Shown here piece by piece: positions 42,911 through 52,097 of a DNA stretch of 64,000 nt. Every line of letters starts with the position of its first letter. Positions within the stretch are counted from its first letter, which is position 1. Origin of the DNA: Natroniella sp046097105 (GTDB taxonomy: Bacteria > Bacillota > Halanaerobiia > Halobacteroidales > Halobacteroidaceae). The notes below the pieces were generated by a model that did no database searches, was not told the origin of the DNA, and saw only the letters and a program-made list of their open reading frames with translations. The position numbers were made by a program, and so were the translations under genes. The DNA is taken from contig NZ_CP175562.1 of the NCBI RefSeq assembly GCF_046097105.1, positions 248,001-312,000 of the forward strand, in the 5' to 3' direction.

Positions 42911-44110
42911 ATGAAAGTATTAGTCTTGTCTTGGGAATATCCACCATATAGCAAGGGAGGATTGGCCAGTCATTTATATGATTTATTGCCTGAATTATCT
43001 AAGAAGGGGATTGAAGTTTATCTGGTGACACAAGGAACAGAAGATACATCACAGTATGAGCAAAAAGATGGAATGCATATTTATCGAGTTTATACTCCTA
43101 AAATTTCTACACCTGACTTTTCTTCATGGGTTATGTTGCTTAATTATAAATTACTGGAAAAGGCAATTTCAATTGTAAATAATAATCAAATTGATCTGAT
43201 TCATAGCCATGATTGGTTAGTAACTTTTGCTAGTCAAACTCTGAAACATACTTATGCCTTACCGCTAGTAACGACTATTCATGCTACTGAAGTTGGTAGA
43301 AATCATGGTATTCATAATGAAGAACAAAAATATATCAATGATATTGAATGGTGGACAACTTATGAAGCTTGGAAGGTAATATGTTGTAGCAATTATATGA
43401 AAAATGAGGTAACTGGACATTTTTCCTTGCCTCAAGACAAGGTTAAAGTTATTAGAAATGGTGTTAAAGAAGATAATTTTTCTGCTCAATATGATCGTGA
43501 TTTTAGATCTAACTTTGCTCATCCTGAAGAGAATATTGTCTTCTTTATTGGTAGGTTAGTACAAGAGAAAGGAGTTCAAGTCCTATTAGAGGCTGTACCA
43601 CAAATTTTAAAGTATAGTCCACAAACTAAATTTATTATTGCTGGGAATGGGCCAAAAGAGGAGGATTTGAAAGCTCAAGCCAGAAGATTAGGTATTGCTC
43701 AGTATGTTTATTTTACCGGTTATGCTCGAGAAAAATTGAGGAATTCTTTGTATCAAATAGCAGATGTAGCTGTTTTCCCTAGTTTATATGAGCCATTTGG
43801 GATTGTTGCTTTAGAAGCAATGGTCACTAAGACTCCATTAGTAGTTTCAGATGTTGGTGGACTAGGAGAGATAGTCGAACATCGCCGTAATGGATTGAAG
43901 AGTTATCCAGATGATAGTAAATCTTTAGCGTCAAATATACTTAAGATTCTATATGATCAATCACTGACTAAGAATATGGTCGACAATGCTTATCAAGAAG
44001 CTAAAGAGGATTATACTTGGACCAGTATTGGTGAGCAGACTGTCGAGGTCTATCGTGAGGTCTTAGCTGAGTATGAAACTAGTGACTGGGAAGAAGAGGT
44101 TGTGATGTGA
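42911..44110 (+). CDS. GT4 glycosyltransferase, glycogen-synthase-like
   Basis: 399 residues, GT-B fold. N-terminal VLSWEYPPYSKGGLASHLYDL is typical of starch/glycogen synthase-like GT4 enzymes; the C-terminal donor-site segment is EPFGIVALEAM with GRLVQEKG and IAGNGPKEEDL before it. Divergent from the GH57 gene, with a 240-bp shared promoter region. Together with the branching enzyme and binding proteins it suggests intracellular alpha-glucan synthesis; maltodextrin-type or glycoconjugate products remain possible. Confidence 0.88.
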   Translation: MKVLVLSWEYPPYSKGGLASHLYDLLPELSKKGIEVYLVTQGTEDTSQYEQKDGMHIYRVYTPKISTPDFSSWVMLLNYKLLEKAISIVNNNQIDLIHSHDWLVTFASQTLKHTYALPLVTTIHATEVGRNHGIHNEEQKYINDIEWWTTYEAWKVICCSNYMKNEVTGHFSLPQDKVKVIRNGVKEDNFSAQYDRDFRSNFAHPEENIVFFIGRLVQEKGVQVLLEAVPQILKYSPQTKFIIAGNGPKEEDLKAQARRLGIAQYVYFTGYAREKLRNSLYQIADVAVFPSLYEPFGIVALEAMVTKTPLVVSDVGGLGEIVEHRRNGLKSYPDDSKSLASNILKILYDQSLTKNMVDNAYQEAKEDYTWTSIGEQTVEVYREVLAEYETSDWEEEVVM

Positions 44111-44138
44111 TCTCTTAGTTGAATAGAATTTTCTTTAA

Positions 44139-44164
44139 AGGGAGATTGCAGATCTCTCTTTTTT
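44139..44164 (+). terminator. Rho-independent terminator
   Basis: AGGGAGAT-TGCAG-ATCTCTCT followed by TTTT. Confidence 0.85.
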
Positions 44165-44215
44165 GATTTTAAGATGTTATTTAATACTTAGCAGAAGCAG
44201 GAGGTTGTGAAGCTT

Positions 44216-44599
44216 TATTACAATATTGTGGCACTTTCAAAAAAACAGGGAACTACGAATGAACGCAAATTAACACTAATTTAAAATAATAATTTGTTAA
44301 AAATATAGATATTACTGCAAAATGTCCTTAATGATTAAATTTTAGATTGCAGGGTTTTGATTTTATTGGAAGAATTATGCGACTGCGATAAGGGCAGATA
44401 ATTTTACAAATTGATCTTAATGTTTTAAGTAAGAGAGATTTGATTTTAATAGTTGCACAAATTCAAATTCTTCTTGATTTTTTGGCTACTTTTTTATCAA
44501 GAAAAAAGGTAGCACGGAAGAAAGTTTGGTTTTTAATTTTTTCGTAAACATGGTTTTGAGTGTGATTTTTATAAAGGAAAAGTGCCACTGTATATCAAT
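44216..44599. mobile_element. 384-bp MITE-like element, copy Y2
   Basis: Second copy of the element at 38398-38782, in the same orientation. Its ends are better preserved: GTGGCACTTTC on the left and AAAAGTGCCAC on the right, a clear terminal inverted repeat, with outer ATTACAATA and TATATCAAT. It fills most of the 588-base gap between the GT4 gene and the EIIC-like gene. Confidence 0.7.
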
Positions 44600-44698
44600 A
44601 CAATGTAATTTTAAAAGAAGGAGAATATAACTAATTATGGAAACAATAATTAGACGAAATAAATAGTAAAGGAGTGAATAAGAATATTAAACTTAATA

Positions 44699-45595
44699 TT
44701 GGCTTTATTGATTACGGGGTTAGTTTATATTAGACGGCAACTTGATTTTAGAGGGAAGGTTTTATTTCATCCGATTGTGTTGGCCCCGCTTTTAGGTAGC
44801 TTGTTAGGGCCTGAAGGTTTTAGCACAGGGGTTACTATTGGAGTCATAGTAGAGTTGATTTGGGGAAGTAATCTAGTTGAATATAATGCTGGTTTTAAAT
44901 ACGGCTTATTAGTAAGTTTATTAGCTGTTACTTTAACTGTTTTATCAGGAAATATAAGTTTAATTTTAAATTTAAGTTTAGTCCTGATTTTATCATTTGC
45001 TTTTCAGGAAACCTTTGAGTTTTTAGAAGGGAGTAAATATTTTGTTTTTGTTTTGTTAATCTTTAACTTGTTGATCTTATTTAGTGTGCCAGTAGTGCAG
45101 CGATTACTAGGAGCAACGCCAGTTCAATTTTTATCCGAACTGTCAATTATTGCTGGATTATTTCCTGTTATTGGATTGGCTATATTTTTAATTCAAGGGG
45201 TTAAACCGTTGTTTCACCGAGATAATATTTGGTATTATTCTTATGCTTTGGCTACTATAATTACATCTACTTTGGTATATAATAATTATTACTGGGGGAT
45301 ATTATTATTTCCAATAGCTTGGTATAGTTTATATTATTTGTGGGATAGAACTAATATTTTAGAGTTTAAGGATTATTTCAGATTTGCTTTAATTGGCTTG
45401 GTTGTATTAACAACTCCATTAATTTTAAACTTTAATACTTTTTATAGTATAAGCAAATTACAATACATATTGTGGGCAGAAGCTTTATTAGCGATTTTTG
45501 CTGTGTTGAGGTTATTTAAATTAACAGGGATTGAAGGATACTTTATTTTAGCTTTGGTAGGTATTATAGGAGCAAGATTAGGTATTTTTATTTAA
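44699..45595 (+). CDS. PTS EIIC (mannose/sorbose type)-like membrane protein
   Basis: About 299 residues, almost entirely hydrophobic with eight or more helices. The N-terminal part (HPIVLAPLLGSLLG, FSTGVTIGVIVELIWGS) resembles EIIC of the mannose/sorbose PTS family. No EIIA, EIIB or EIID gene is adjacent, so it may not be a working PTS permease. The start is unclear: AAAGGAGTG (44668-44676) is followed in this frame by ATA codons at 44678 and 44684 and only reaches TTG at 44699, rather far downstream. Confidence 0.6.
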   Translation: MALLITGLVYIRRQLDFRGKVLFHPIVLAPLLGSLLGPEGFSTGVTIGVIVELIWGSNLVEYNAGFKYGLLVSLLAVTLTVLSGNISLILNLSLVLILSFAFQETFEFLEGSKYFVFVLLIFNLLILFSVPVVQRLLGATPVQFLSELSIIAGLFPVIGLAIFLIQGVKPLFHRDNIWYYSYALATIITSTLVYNNYYWGILLFPIAWYSLYYLWDRTNILEFKDYFRFALIGLVVLTTPLILNFNTFYSISKLQYILWAEALLAIFAVLRLFKLTGIEGYFILALVGIIGARLGIFI

Positions 45596-45712
45596 GCACG
45601 TAAATTAAATAATATTTTTCCTAAATTGCAATAATAAATTGAACTAAATTCTTTTAAACTTGAAAAGGTTAGATAAAAAAATTTGAGTTATATAGAAGGA
45701 GGAGATGGATTA

Positions 45713-46453
45713 ATGGATTTAGTAGCTGATTTACATACTCATACGATTGCTAGTGGTCATGCTTATTCTACTGTTAAAGAGATGGCAGCAGGTGCTAAAC
45801 AGAATGGAGTTGAGATAGTGGCTATCACAGATCACGGGCCAAATATGCCTGGGGGGCCACATTACTATCATTTTGGTAACTTAAGAGTTCTTCCAGAAAG
45901 AATAGATGGTATTAGAATCATTAAAGGGGTAGAAGCTAATGTATTTGATGGGTGGGGCCAACTGGATTTGCCGGTTGAAGTATTGGCTAAATTAGATCTT
46001 GTCCTGGCTGGTTTTCATATTGGGGCTGGTTATAATCCACGCAGTAAAGAAGAAAATACTGAGGCAATGATCAATACAATACGTAATCCAGTGGTAGATA
46101 TTATAGTTCACCCTGGTAATCCAGAATATAAAGTTGAGATTGATGAGGTATTAGAAGTTGCTAAAGAGGAGCAGACTTTATTAGAGATAAATAATAGTTC
46201 TTATTATAGTCGGCCAGGTAGTAAAGAAAGGTGTTTAGAGATTGCTAAGAAGGCTAAGGAGATAGGTCTTAGGCTTTCACTAGGTACTGATGCCCATTAC
46301 TTTGAGCAGGTTGGTAAGTTTGATTTAGCTTTGGAGTTGGTTAAGAAAGCAGAATTGACAACAGATGATATCTTAAATACCTCTGCCCAACAAGTTCTAG
46401 ATTTTATTAATACCAAAAGAGAGGTAAAAGAAGGATTGTTGGAGAGAAAATAG
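45713..46453 (+). CDS. PHP domain phosphoesterase 1
   Basis: 246 residues, YcdX-like PHP fold with a trinuclear metal site: ADLHTHTIASGHAYST, ITDHGP, GVEANVFDGWGQLDLP, VHPGNPEYK and LGTDAHYFEQVGKF. Likely a phosphatase for small phosphate esters; substrate unknown. ATG 45713 follows GGAGGAG. A paralogue follows 46 bp downstream. Confidence 0.9.
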   Translation: MDLVADLHTHTIASGHAYSTVKEMAAGAKQNGVEIVAITDHGPNMPGGPHYYHFGNLRVLPERIDGIRIIKGVEANVFDGWGQLDLPVEVLAKLDLVLAGFHIGAGYNPRSKEENTEAMINTIRNPVVDIIVHPGNPEYKVEIDEVLEVAKEEQTLLEINNSSYYSRPGSKERCLEIAKKAKEIGLRLSLGTDAHYFEQVGKFDLALELVKKAELTTDDILNTSAQQVLDFINTKREVKEGLLERK

Positions 46454-46499
46454 TATTCATTTGTTGAAAAAGAGATAAAATATTATCGGGGTGAATTTG

Positions 46500-47231
46500 A
46501 TGCGGTTGAATGCTGATTATCATACTCATACCCTTTATAGCCATGGTAAAGGGAGTATTAGGGAGAATATAGAGGTAGCGATCACTGAAGGGTTAGAAAG
46601 AATAGCTATTTCTGATCATGGGCCAGCTTGTTATGGGTTTGGGGTCAAAGATGCTGCCACCTTCCTGGAAATAAAAAGGGAAGTAGATAAGTATGATCGG
46701 TTATATCCAGAGATTAAGGTCTTGACGGGAGTAGAAGCAAATGTGATTAGCTTGGATGGTAAATTAGATCTACCACGATTTATTTTAGAAGAATTGGACG
46801 TTGTATTGGTAGGTCTACATCTACCGATCAAGCCACTAAGTTGGCGAGATGGAGTAGGGATTATCTTTAATAATTTGATTACTTATAAATTGGGGTTGAA
46901 AGCAACTACAATTAGAGAGAAGAATACCGGAGCTTTAATTAATGCTATGCATAATTATCCGATAGATATTATCACACACCCAGGTTATCGAATCAATATT
47001 GATACTCAAATGTTGGCCCAAGAAGCAGCTAAGAGTGATACAGCTCTAGAGATAAATGCCAGCCATGGCTATTTAAATGAAGAGTTTGTAAAGGTTGCAG
47101 CTGATGAAAATATAAAGTTCAGCTTAGGCAGTGATGCTCATAAGCCAGCTGATGTAGGGCGAGTAGAGCCAGCGTTACAAGTAGCTAGAAATGCTGGGTT
47201 AGGTGTGGAAGATATTATCAATGTTGTTTAA
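46500..47231 (+). CDS. PHP domain phosphoesterase 2
   Basis: About 243 residues, paralogue of the preceding gene: ADYHTHTLYSHGKGSI, ISDHGP, GVEANVISLDGKLDLP, ITHPGYRINI and LGSDAHKPADVGRVEP. All metal-ligand positions are kept. It has an extra segment with WRDGVGIIFNNLITYK. ATG 46500 follows CGGGGTGA. RapZ is the next gene, after about 246 bp; YcdX-type PHP genes are often near rapZ in clostridia. Confidence 0.9.
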   Translation: MRLNADYHTHTLYSHGKGSIRENIEVAITEGLERIAISDHGPACYGFGVKDAATFLEIKREVDKYDRLYPEIKVLTGVEANVISLDGKLDLPRFILEELDVVLVGLHLPIKPLSWRDGVGIIFNNLITYKLGLKATTIREKNTGALINAMHNYPIDIITHPGYRINIDTQMLAQEAAKSDTALEINASHGYLNEEFVKVAADENIKFSLGSDAHKPADVGRVEPALQVARNAGLGVEDIINVV

Positions 47232-47477
47232 AAGACTAAGAAATGAACATTGCTAAAATGACAGATATAAGTTGCTAGTTTATTAATTCGGGAAGTAATG
47301 GTATAATTAAGATTAAGCTTTGATTTAAGGTTAAATAGGAGCTATTTAAAATTTACAGGTTACAGTTTATAATTAAATTCAAGTTTTAATTAAAGAAGGT
47401 ACTACTTATGATTTGTAGTTATCTATCTAATTGGGTGGACTTAACTAATAATTATTAATTAGAATGGGAGGGGCCAG

Positions 47478-48341
47478 ATGGAAGATAAGCTTGATTTTGT
47501 AATCATTACTGGAATGTCGGGGGCAGGTAAATCAGAGACAGTTAAAATTCTTGAAGATGTTGGTTTTTTTTGTGTCGATAATCTCCCACCTGCTTTAATC
47601 ACTAAGTTTGCAGAGTTATGTCGGCAGTCTAAAGGGGAGATAAACCAAGTAGCCTTAGTGGTTGATATGAGGGGTGGAGATTTTTTTGATAATCTATTTG
47701 CTGAGTTAGCTAAATTAAAAAACATTATTGCTGATTATAGAATTTTATTTTTAGAAGCAGAGACAGAAATATTAATTAATAGATTTAAGAAGACGAGAAG
47801 ACGTCATCCGTTGGCCCGGCAAGGAAGAATTTTGGAAGCTATTAATTTAGAACGTGAAAAATTAGAAAAAATAAGAAGGAAATCTCACAAGATTATTAAT
47901 ACTAGCAGTTTAACTCCTAAGGAGCTTAAGAAGAAGATTCAACAAGATTTTATTGAAAGAAAGAATGAGAGACAGTTAAATCTGTCAGTTTTATCCTTTG
48001 GATTTAAATATGGAGTACCATTAGATGCTGATTTAATGTTTGATGTCAGATTCTTACCTAATCCACACTATATTGATTCATTGCAACCACTAACTGGAAA
48101 AGATAAAAAAGTACAGGATTATGTATTGAAATGGCCGATTACTCAAAAGTTTAAATATAAATTGTTTGATATGATTAGATTTTTAATACCTCAATATATT
48201 AAGGAAGGGAAGTCTCATTTGATGATTGCTATAGGTTGTACAGGTGGTAAACATCGTTCTGTTACTTTAGCTGAAAAGCTATACCAAGAGTTAAAAAATG
48301 AATATAATGTATTGATTGAGCATCGTGATTCTGACAAATAG
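47478..48341 (+). CDS. rapZ: RNase adapter / nucleotide-binding protein RapZ
   Basis: 287 residues. Walker A GMSGAGKSE (about 12-20), Walker B-like VVDMRGG, and C-terminal GCTGGKHRSV typical of the family. In E. coli RapZ controls GlmY/GlmZ small RNAs and amino-sugar synthesis; in Bacillus the homologue YvcJ affects competence and binds nucleotides. It opens the conserved rapZ-yvcK-whiA group (11 bp before yvcK). AGGGGCCAG may serve as the ribosome-binding site. Confidence 0.96.
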   Translation: MEDKLDFVIITGMSGAGKSETVKILEDVGFFCVDNLPPALITKFAELCRQSKGEINQVALVVDMRGGDFFDNLFAELAKLKNIIADYRILFLEAETEILINRFKKTRRRHPLARQGRILEAINLEREKLEKIRRKSHKIINTSSLTPKELKKKIQQDFIERKNERQLNLSVLSFGFKYGVPLDADLMFDVRFLPNPHYIDSLQPLTGKDKKVQDYVLKWPITQKFKYKLFDMIRFLIPQYIKEGKSHLMIAIGCTGGKHRSVTLAEKLYQELKNEYNVLIEHRDSDK

Positions 48342-48352
48342 GAGTGTGATGG

Positions 48353-49651
48353 ATGAAGGGGTTTAAGTGGTTTTATCCTGGTTTGAAATTTAAAAGGTGG
48401 TTATTTGTAATTACGATTGGGGTTATTTTAGTCGGAGTTGGAGTAGCAGTAGTTGTCAGCTTTCAATCGTTAAGTTTAGTTGAAGGTTCAGTAATTAATT
48501 TTTTAGACAGTTTAGTTGGTGATTTGGCTGACTTAATTCACAAATTAATTGGAATTAGTTTGATTATAGGAGGAATTTTAATAGTTTTGCTGGGGACTAG
48601 AAAGATGGTTGATTCTATTTTAGAAGCTGTATTACCTGATAGAGAAGATGATTTAGTTGAATTATTATATCAAAAAAGGTACTTAAAGAAAGGGCCAAAG
48701 ATAGTTGTTGTTGGGGGCGGAACAGGGCTATCTACCATGCTAAGAGGCATAAAGAAATTTACTAATAATATTACTGCTGTTGTAACTGTTGCTGATGATG
48801 GAGGAAGTTCAGGGGTTTTGCGGGATCAACTAGGCATTTTACCGCCAGGTGACATTAGAAATTGTTTAGTTGCTTTAGCAGATACTGAACCATTAATGGA
48901 AAAACTATTCCAATATCGTTTCAATAAAGGTGATGAGTTAAAAGGGCACAGTTTTGGTAACTTATTTATAGCAACTATGTCTGAGTTATTGGGTGATTTT
49001 GAACAAGGAGTAAAAGAGTCAAGTAAGGTATTGGCTATTAAAGGGCAGGTTTTGCCTTCTACTTTAGAAGATTTACATTTATCTGCTAAGTTAAAAGATG
49101 GCACAATTATTACTGGTGAATCGCAGATACCTAAAGTTAAAGGTGAAATTCAAGAGGTCTTTATTGAGCCAGCTGATAGTAAACCTTTACCTGAAGCCTT
49201 AACTGCTATTAAAGAAGCAGATGCAATTGTGTTAGGGCCTGGTAGTTTATATACCAGTATTTTACCTAATTTATTAGTTGAGGAATTAACAGCTGAGATT
49301 AAAAAGGCAGATGCTTTTAAATTATATGTCTGTAATGTAATGACCCAGCCTGGTGAGACAGATCATTATACAGCTGGTGATCATGTACAGGCATTATATG
49401 ATCATGTAGGAGATCAAATTGTTGATCATGTGTTGGTCAATAGTGAAAAAGTAGATCTAAGTTTGATTAAAAAGTATGCTCAAGAGGGAGCAGAGCCGGT
49501 AGAGGTAGATTTAACTAGATTAAAAGAACAAGGTGTTAAGGTGCTTCATGAACCTGTAATTAGTCAATCTAATCTGGTTAGGCATGATTATGATAAATTA
49601 GCTAGAGTAATTATGAATTTAATTATTGAGGGAAAGAATAATTATTTTTAA
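48353..49651 (+). CDS. yvcK: Gluconeogenesis factor YvcK
   Basis: 432 residues. Two N-terminal transmembrane helices (about 16-36 and 60-80), absent from shorter homologues, precede the CofD-like domain starting at VVVGGGTGLSTMLRG. TVADDGGSSGVLRDQLGILP is the family signature. YvcK binds UDP-GlcNAc and is needed for growth on gluconeogenic carbon sources and for cell shape in Bacillus. Start ATG 48353 is 8 nt from GGAG. Confidence 0.94.
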   Translation: MKGFKWFYPGLKFKRWLFVITIGVILVGVGVAVVVSFQSLSLVEGSVINFLDSLVGDLADLIHKLIGISLIIGGILIVLLGTRKMVDSILEAVLPDREDDLVELLYQKRYLKKGPKIVVVGGGTGLSTMLRGIKKFTNNITAVVTVADDGGSSGVLRDQLGILPPGDIRNCLVALADTEPLMEKLFQYRFNKGDELKGHSFGNLFIATMSELLGDFEQGVKESSKVLAIKGQVLPSTLEDLHLSAKLKDGTIITGESQIPKVKGEIQEVFIEPADSKPLPEALTAIKEADAIVLGPGSLYTSILPNLLVEELTAEIKKADAFKLYVCNVMTQPGETDHYTAGDHVQALYDHVGDQIVDHVLVNSEKVDLSLIKKYAQEGAEPVEVDLTRLKEQGVKVLHEPVISQSNLVRHDYDKLARVIMNLIIEGKNNYF

Positions 49652-49681
49652 GTATGTAAGCAGTAGAAGGTGGGAGAATGT

Positions 49682-50617
49682 ATGTCATTTACAGATGAAG
49701 TTAAAAATGAAATAGCAAGGCGAGATTTTGATGATAAATGTTGTAGGTTAGCTGAATTGGCAGCTTTAGTTAAAATTAATGGTAGCTTAAGAATTGATAA
49801 TCAACAATTGGCTTTGAAATTAGAGAGTAAGAATGCTGCTGTTGCAAGAAGAATTTATAGATTATTGCAGGAACAGTTTGATTTTTTTACAGATATAATA
49901 GTTAGAAAAAAGATGTATCTGGATAAAAAAAATTATTATATTATCAGAGTACCACCTCAGCCAGGAGTTAGAGAAATCTTAGTTGAATGTGGTTTAATTA
50001 CAGGTAAGTATCAACTTAATCATCAGATCAAAGAAGAATTGATAGTTCAAGATTGTTGTGCAAGATCTTATTTGCGTGGAGTCTTTTTAGCTACTGGTTC
50101 GGTAAGTAACCCTGATAGTGAGTATCATTTAGAGTTGACGGTTAATTCTAAGGAATATGCGGTACAGTTGCAGAAGTTATGTATCAAATTTGAGATTGAT
50201 TTAAGATACCGATCTAAAAATGGTAGTTACTTATTATATTTAAAAAAAGCATATGATATTATTAAAGTAATGAATTTGATTGGTTCTGATTGGGCAGTAT
50301 TACAGTTTGAAAATGCTCGTGTTTATAAAGAAGTCCGTAATCGAGTTAATCGAATTGTTAACTGTGAAACGGCTAATTTAAATAAAACAGTAATTGCAGC
50401 TCAAAATCATTTAGAAGATATCGAGTTGATTGATAGTTTGCAAGGTTTAGATAAATTACCAGCTAGTTTGCAGGAAATAGCAGCGTTGAGGAGGGAAAAT
50501 CCTTATTCCAGTTTAAAGGAGTTAGGAGAATTATTAGAGCCAACTTTAAGTAAGTCAGGCGTTAATCATCGTTTGAGAAGGATTAAAAAAGTAGCTGATA
50601 AATTAAAGAAAAGTTAG
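49682..50617 (+). CDS. whiA: WhiA sporulation/division regulator
   Basis: About 311 residues. N-terminal LAGLIDADG-like domain (FTDEVKNEIARRD, CCARSYLRGVFLATGSVSNP) and C-terminal helix-turn-helix (LKELGELLEPTLSKSGVNHRLRR). WhiA is a DNA-binding protein tied to sporulation in Streptomyces and to chromosome segregation and division in Bacillus. ATG 49682 follows AGGTGGGAG. Third gene of the rapZ-yvcK-whiA group; 410 noncoding bases follow. Confidence 0.95.
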   Translation: MSFTDEVKNEIARRDFDDKCCRLAELAALVKINGSLRIDNQQLALKLESKNAAVARRIYRLLQEQFDFFTDIIVRKKMYLDKKNYYIIRVPPQPGVREILVECGLITGKYQLNHQIKEELIVQDCCARSYLRGVFLATGSVSNPDSEYHLELTVNSKEYAVQLQKLCIKFEIDLRYRSKNGSYLLYLKKAYDIIKVMNLIGSDWAVLQFENARVYKEVRNRVNRIVNCETANLNKTVIAAQNHLEDIELIDSLQGLDKLPASLQEIAALRRENPYSSLKELGELLEPTLSKSGVNHRLRRIKKVADKLKKS

Positions 50618-50640
50618 TGTCAGTAGAAAAATAAATTTTA

Positions 50641-50697
50641 TAGGGCAGATCCCAGTGTTGGCCCATGAAGTTAGGGCTAATACGAGGCTTGCCCTTA
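50641..50697. repeat. Structured 57-nt palindromic element
   Basis: Outer arms TAGGGCA and TGCCCTTA enclose an inner stem GTGTTGGCCC / GGGCTAATAC (with G-U pairs). It lies just after whiA in the 410-base gap before cggR. It is either a degenerate dispersed repeat or a structured RNA; there is no T-tract, so terminator function is doubtful. Confidence 0.45.
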
Positions 50698-50847
50698 CAT
50701 AAATAGATTATTTTATAAAAGAAAGGCTATATTTAATTTATTTGTATTATTAAAAAAGTTATTTTTTTTGCAGGAATTATATTCTTTGCCTAGAAGATTT
50801 AGAAGTGGAATAAAATTAGCTGCTGTCTAACTTTATTTTTATCCGCA

Positions 50848-50886
50848 TTGGGACAAATAAATACTACCTGGACATATATGTCCCAA
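50848..50886 (+). promoter_or_regulatory. CggR operator
   Basis: TTGGGACAAATAAATACTAC followed by CTGGACATATATGTCCCAA. The second half is a perfect GGGACATATATGTCC-type palindrome, and GGGAC is repeated 21 bp upstream, as in the two-part Bacillus CggR operator. It sits about 140 bp before cggR; CggR should repress the glycolytic operon from here until fructose-1,6-bisphosphate builds up. Confidence 0.75.
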
Positions 50887-51027
50887 TCATTTCTAAATTA
50901 ATAAAATTTAAGAAGTAAATTAGAAGTATTTAAATATTAAGAGATTATATTTCCAGTATATTAAATACTTAATTATGGAGATAATAAGCATCAGGTATTG
51001 ATTGAGATTTAACTTGGGGGATCTTGT

Positions 51028-52053
51028 ATGCTAGATTATTTTAAATTACAACAAGAGATAGCACCGGAATTGATTAAGGTTATTGAAAAAAGATATGGTA
51101 TCTTGAAGAATATTTCTCGATTGGAGCCGATTGGTCGTAGATCTTTAGCTAATAAGCTTAACTTAAGTGAAAGAACTGTTCGTAACCATTTGGCTTTTTT
51201 AAAAGAAAAGGATTTTATTGAAACTACTGCTGCTGGTACTAAAATTACCCTTAGTGGTGAGAGAATATTGTGGCAACTAGATGGTTATATTAAAGAGCTA
51301 AGAGGAACTGCAGATTTAGAGCGTCAATTAGAAAAACTCCTAGGAGTAGATGTTTATATTGTTCCCAGTGGCTTAAATACTGGTCAAGCTCAAGAAGAGT
51401 TGGGAAGGTTTGCTGCTGATTTTTTAAAGGATTTAATCTCAACAGATGATATTATTGCTGTAACTGGTGGGACTACCTTAGCTACTGTAGCTGAAATGAT
51501 GCTGCCTTGTCAAGAAGATTTAGATGTTACAGTAGTACCAGGCCGAGGTGGGTTAGGAGAAGGAGTTGAAATTCAAGCAAATACTATCGGAGCTAAAATC
51601 TCAGATAAATTGGGGGGAGAGTATCATCTATTACATATACCAGATAATTTAAAAGAAGAGACGATTTCTAAGTTGATTACTGAAGATTCAATCCAGGGAA
51701 TTCTAGAACTTTCTAAAAAGGCAGATATCTTAATTCATGGAATAGGAACTGTAGAAGTAATGGCCCAAAGAAGAGGTATGACAACTGTTAAGGCTGAACA
51801 ATTGAAGCTGTCTGGAGCTGTTGGAGAAGCTTTTGGCTATTATTTTGATCAGGCAGGGGAGATTGTTTATTCAACAACAAGTGTAGGGTTAAAATTATCT
51901 GAATTGGTTAAGATAAAAAAAGTAATTGCTATTGCTGGAGGTAAGAGCAAAGCAAAAGCAATCTTAGCTGTTGTTTCAGCGAAGCATCAGGATATTTTGA
52001 TCACTGATGAAGAAGCTGCTAGAGCCATTTTAGAGTTAGCAAGTAAAGCTTAA
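51028..52053 (+). CDS. cggR: Central glycolytic genes regulator CggR
   Basis: 341-residue SorC-family repressor. N-terminal winged helix (about 35-75, RRSLANKLNLSERTVRNHL) and a sugar-phosphate-binding domain (TGGTTLATVAEMM, DILIHGIGTVEVMA). In Bacillus, CggR represses the gap operon and is released by fructose-1,6-bisphosphate. It sits 44 bp before gap and has a matching operator upstream, so autoregulation of the whole block is likely. Confidence 0.95.
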   Translation: MLDYFKLQQEIAPELIKVIEKRYGILKNISRLEPIGRRSLANKLNLSERTVRNHLAFLKEKDFIETTAAGTKITLSGERILWQLDGYIKELRGTADLERQLEKLLGVDVYIVPSGLNTGQAQEELGRFAADFLKDLISTDDIIAVTGGTTLATVAEMMLPCQEDLDVTVVPGRGGLGEGVEIQANTIGAKISDKLGGEYHLLHIPDNLKEETISKLITEDSIQGILELSKKADILIHGIGTVEVMAQRRGMTTVKAEQLKLSGAVGEAFGYYFDQAGEIVYSTTSVGLKLSELVKIKKVIAIAGGKSKAKAILAVVSAKHQDILITDEEAARAILELASKA

Positions 52054-52097
52054 AAAATCATCTACAAGGAAATTAAAATTCATAAGGAGGACTTAAG

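Noticed and set aside
44674..44700. GTG 44674 as start of the EIIC-like gene
   Set aside because: It is in a different frame and overlaps the Shine-Dalgarno.
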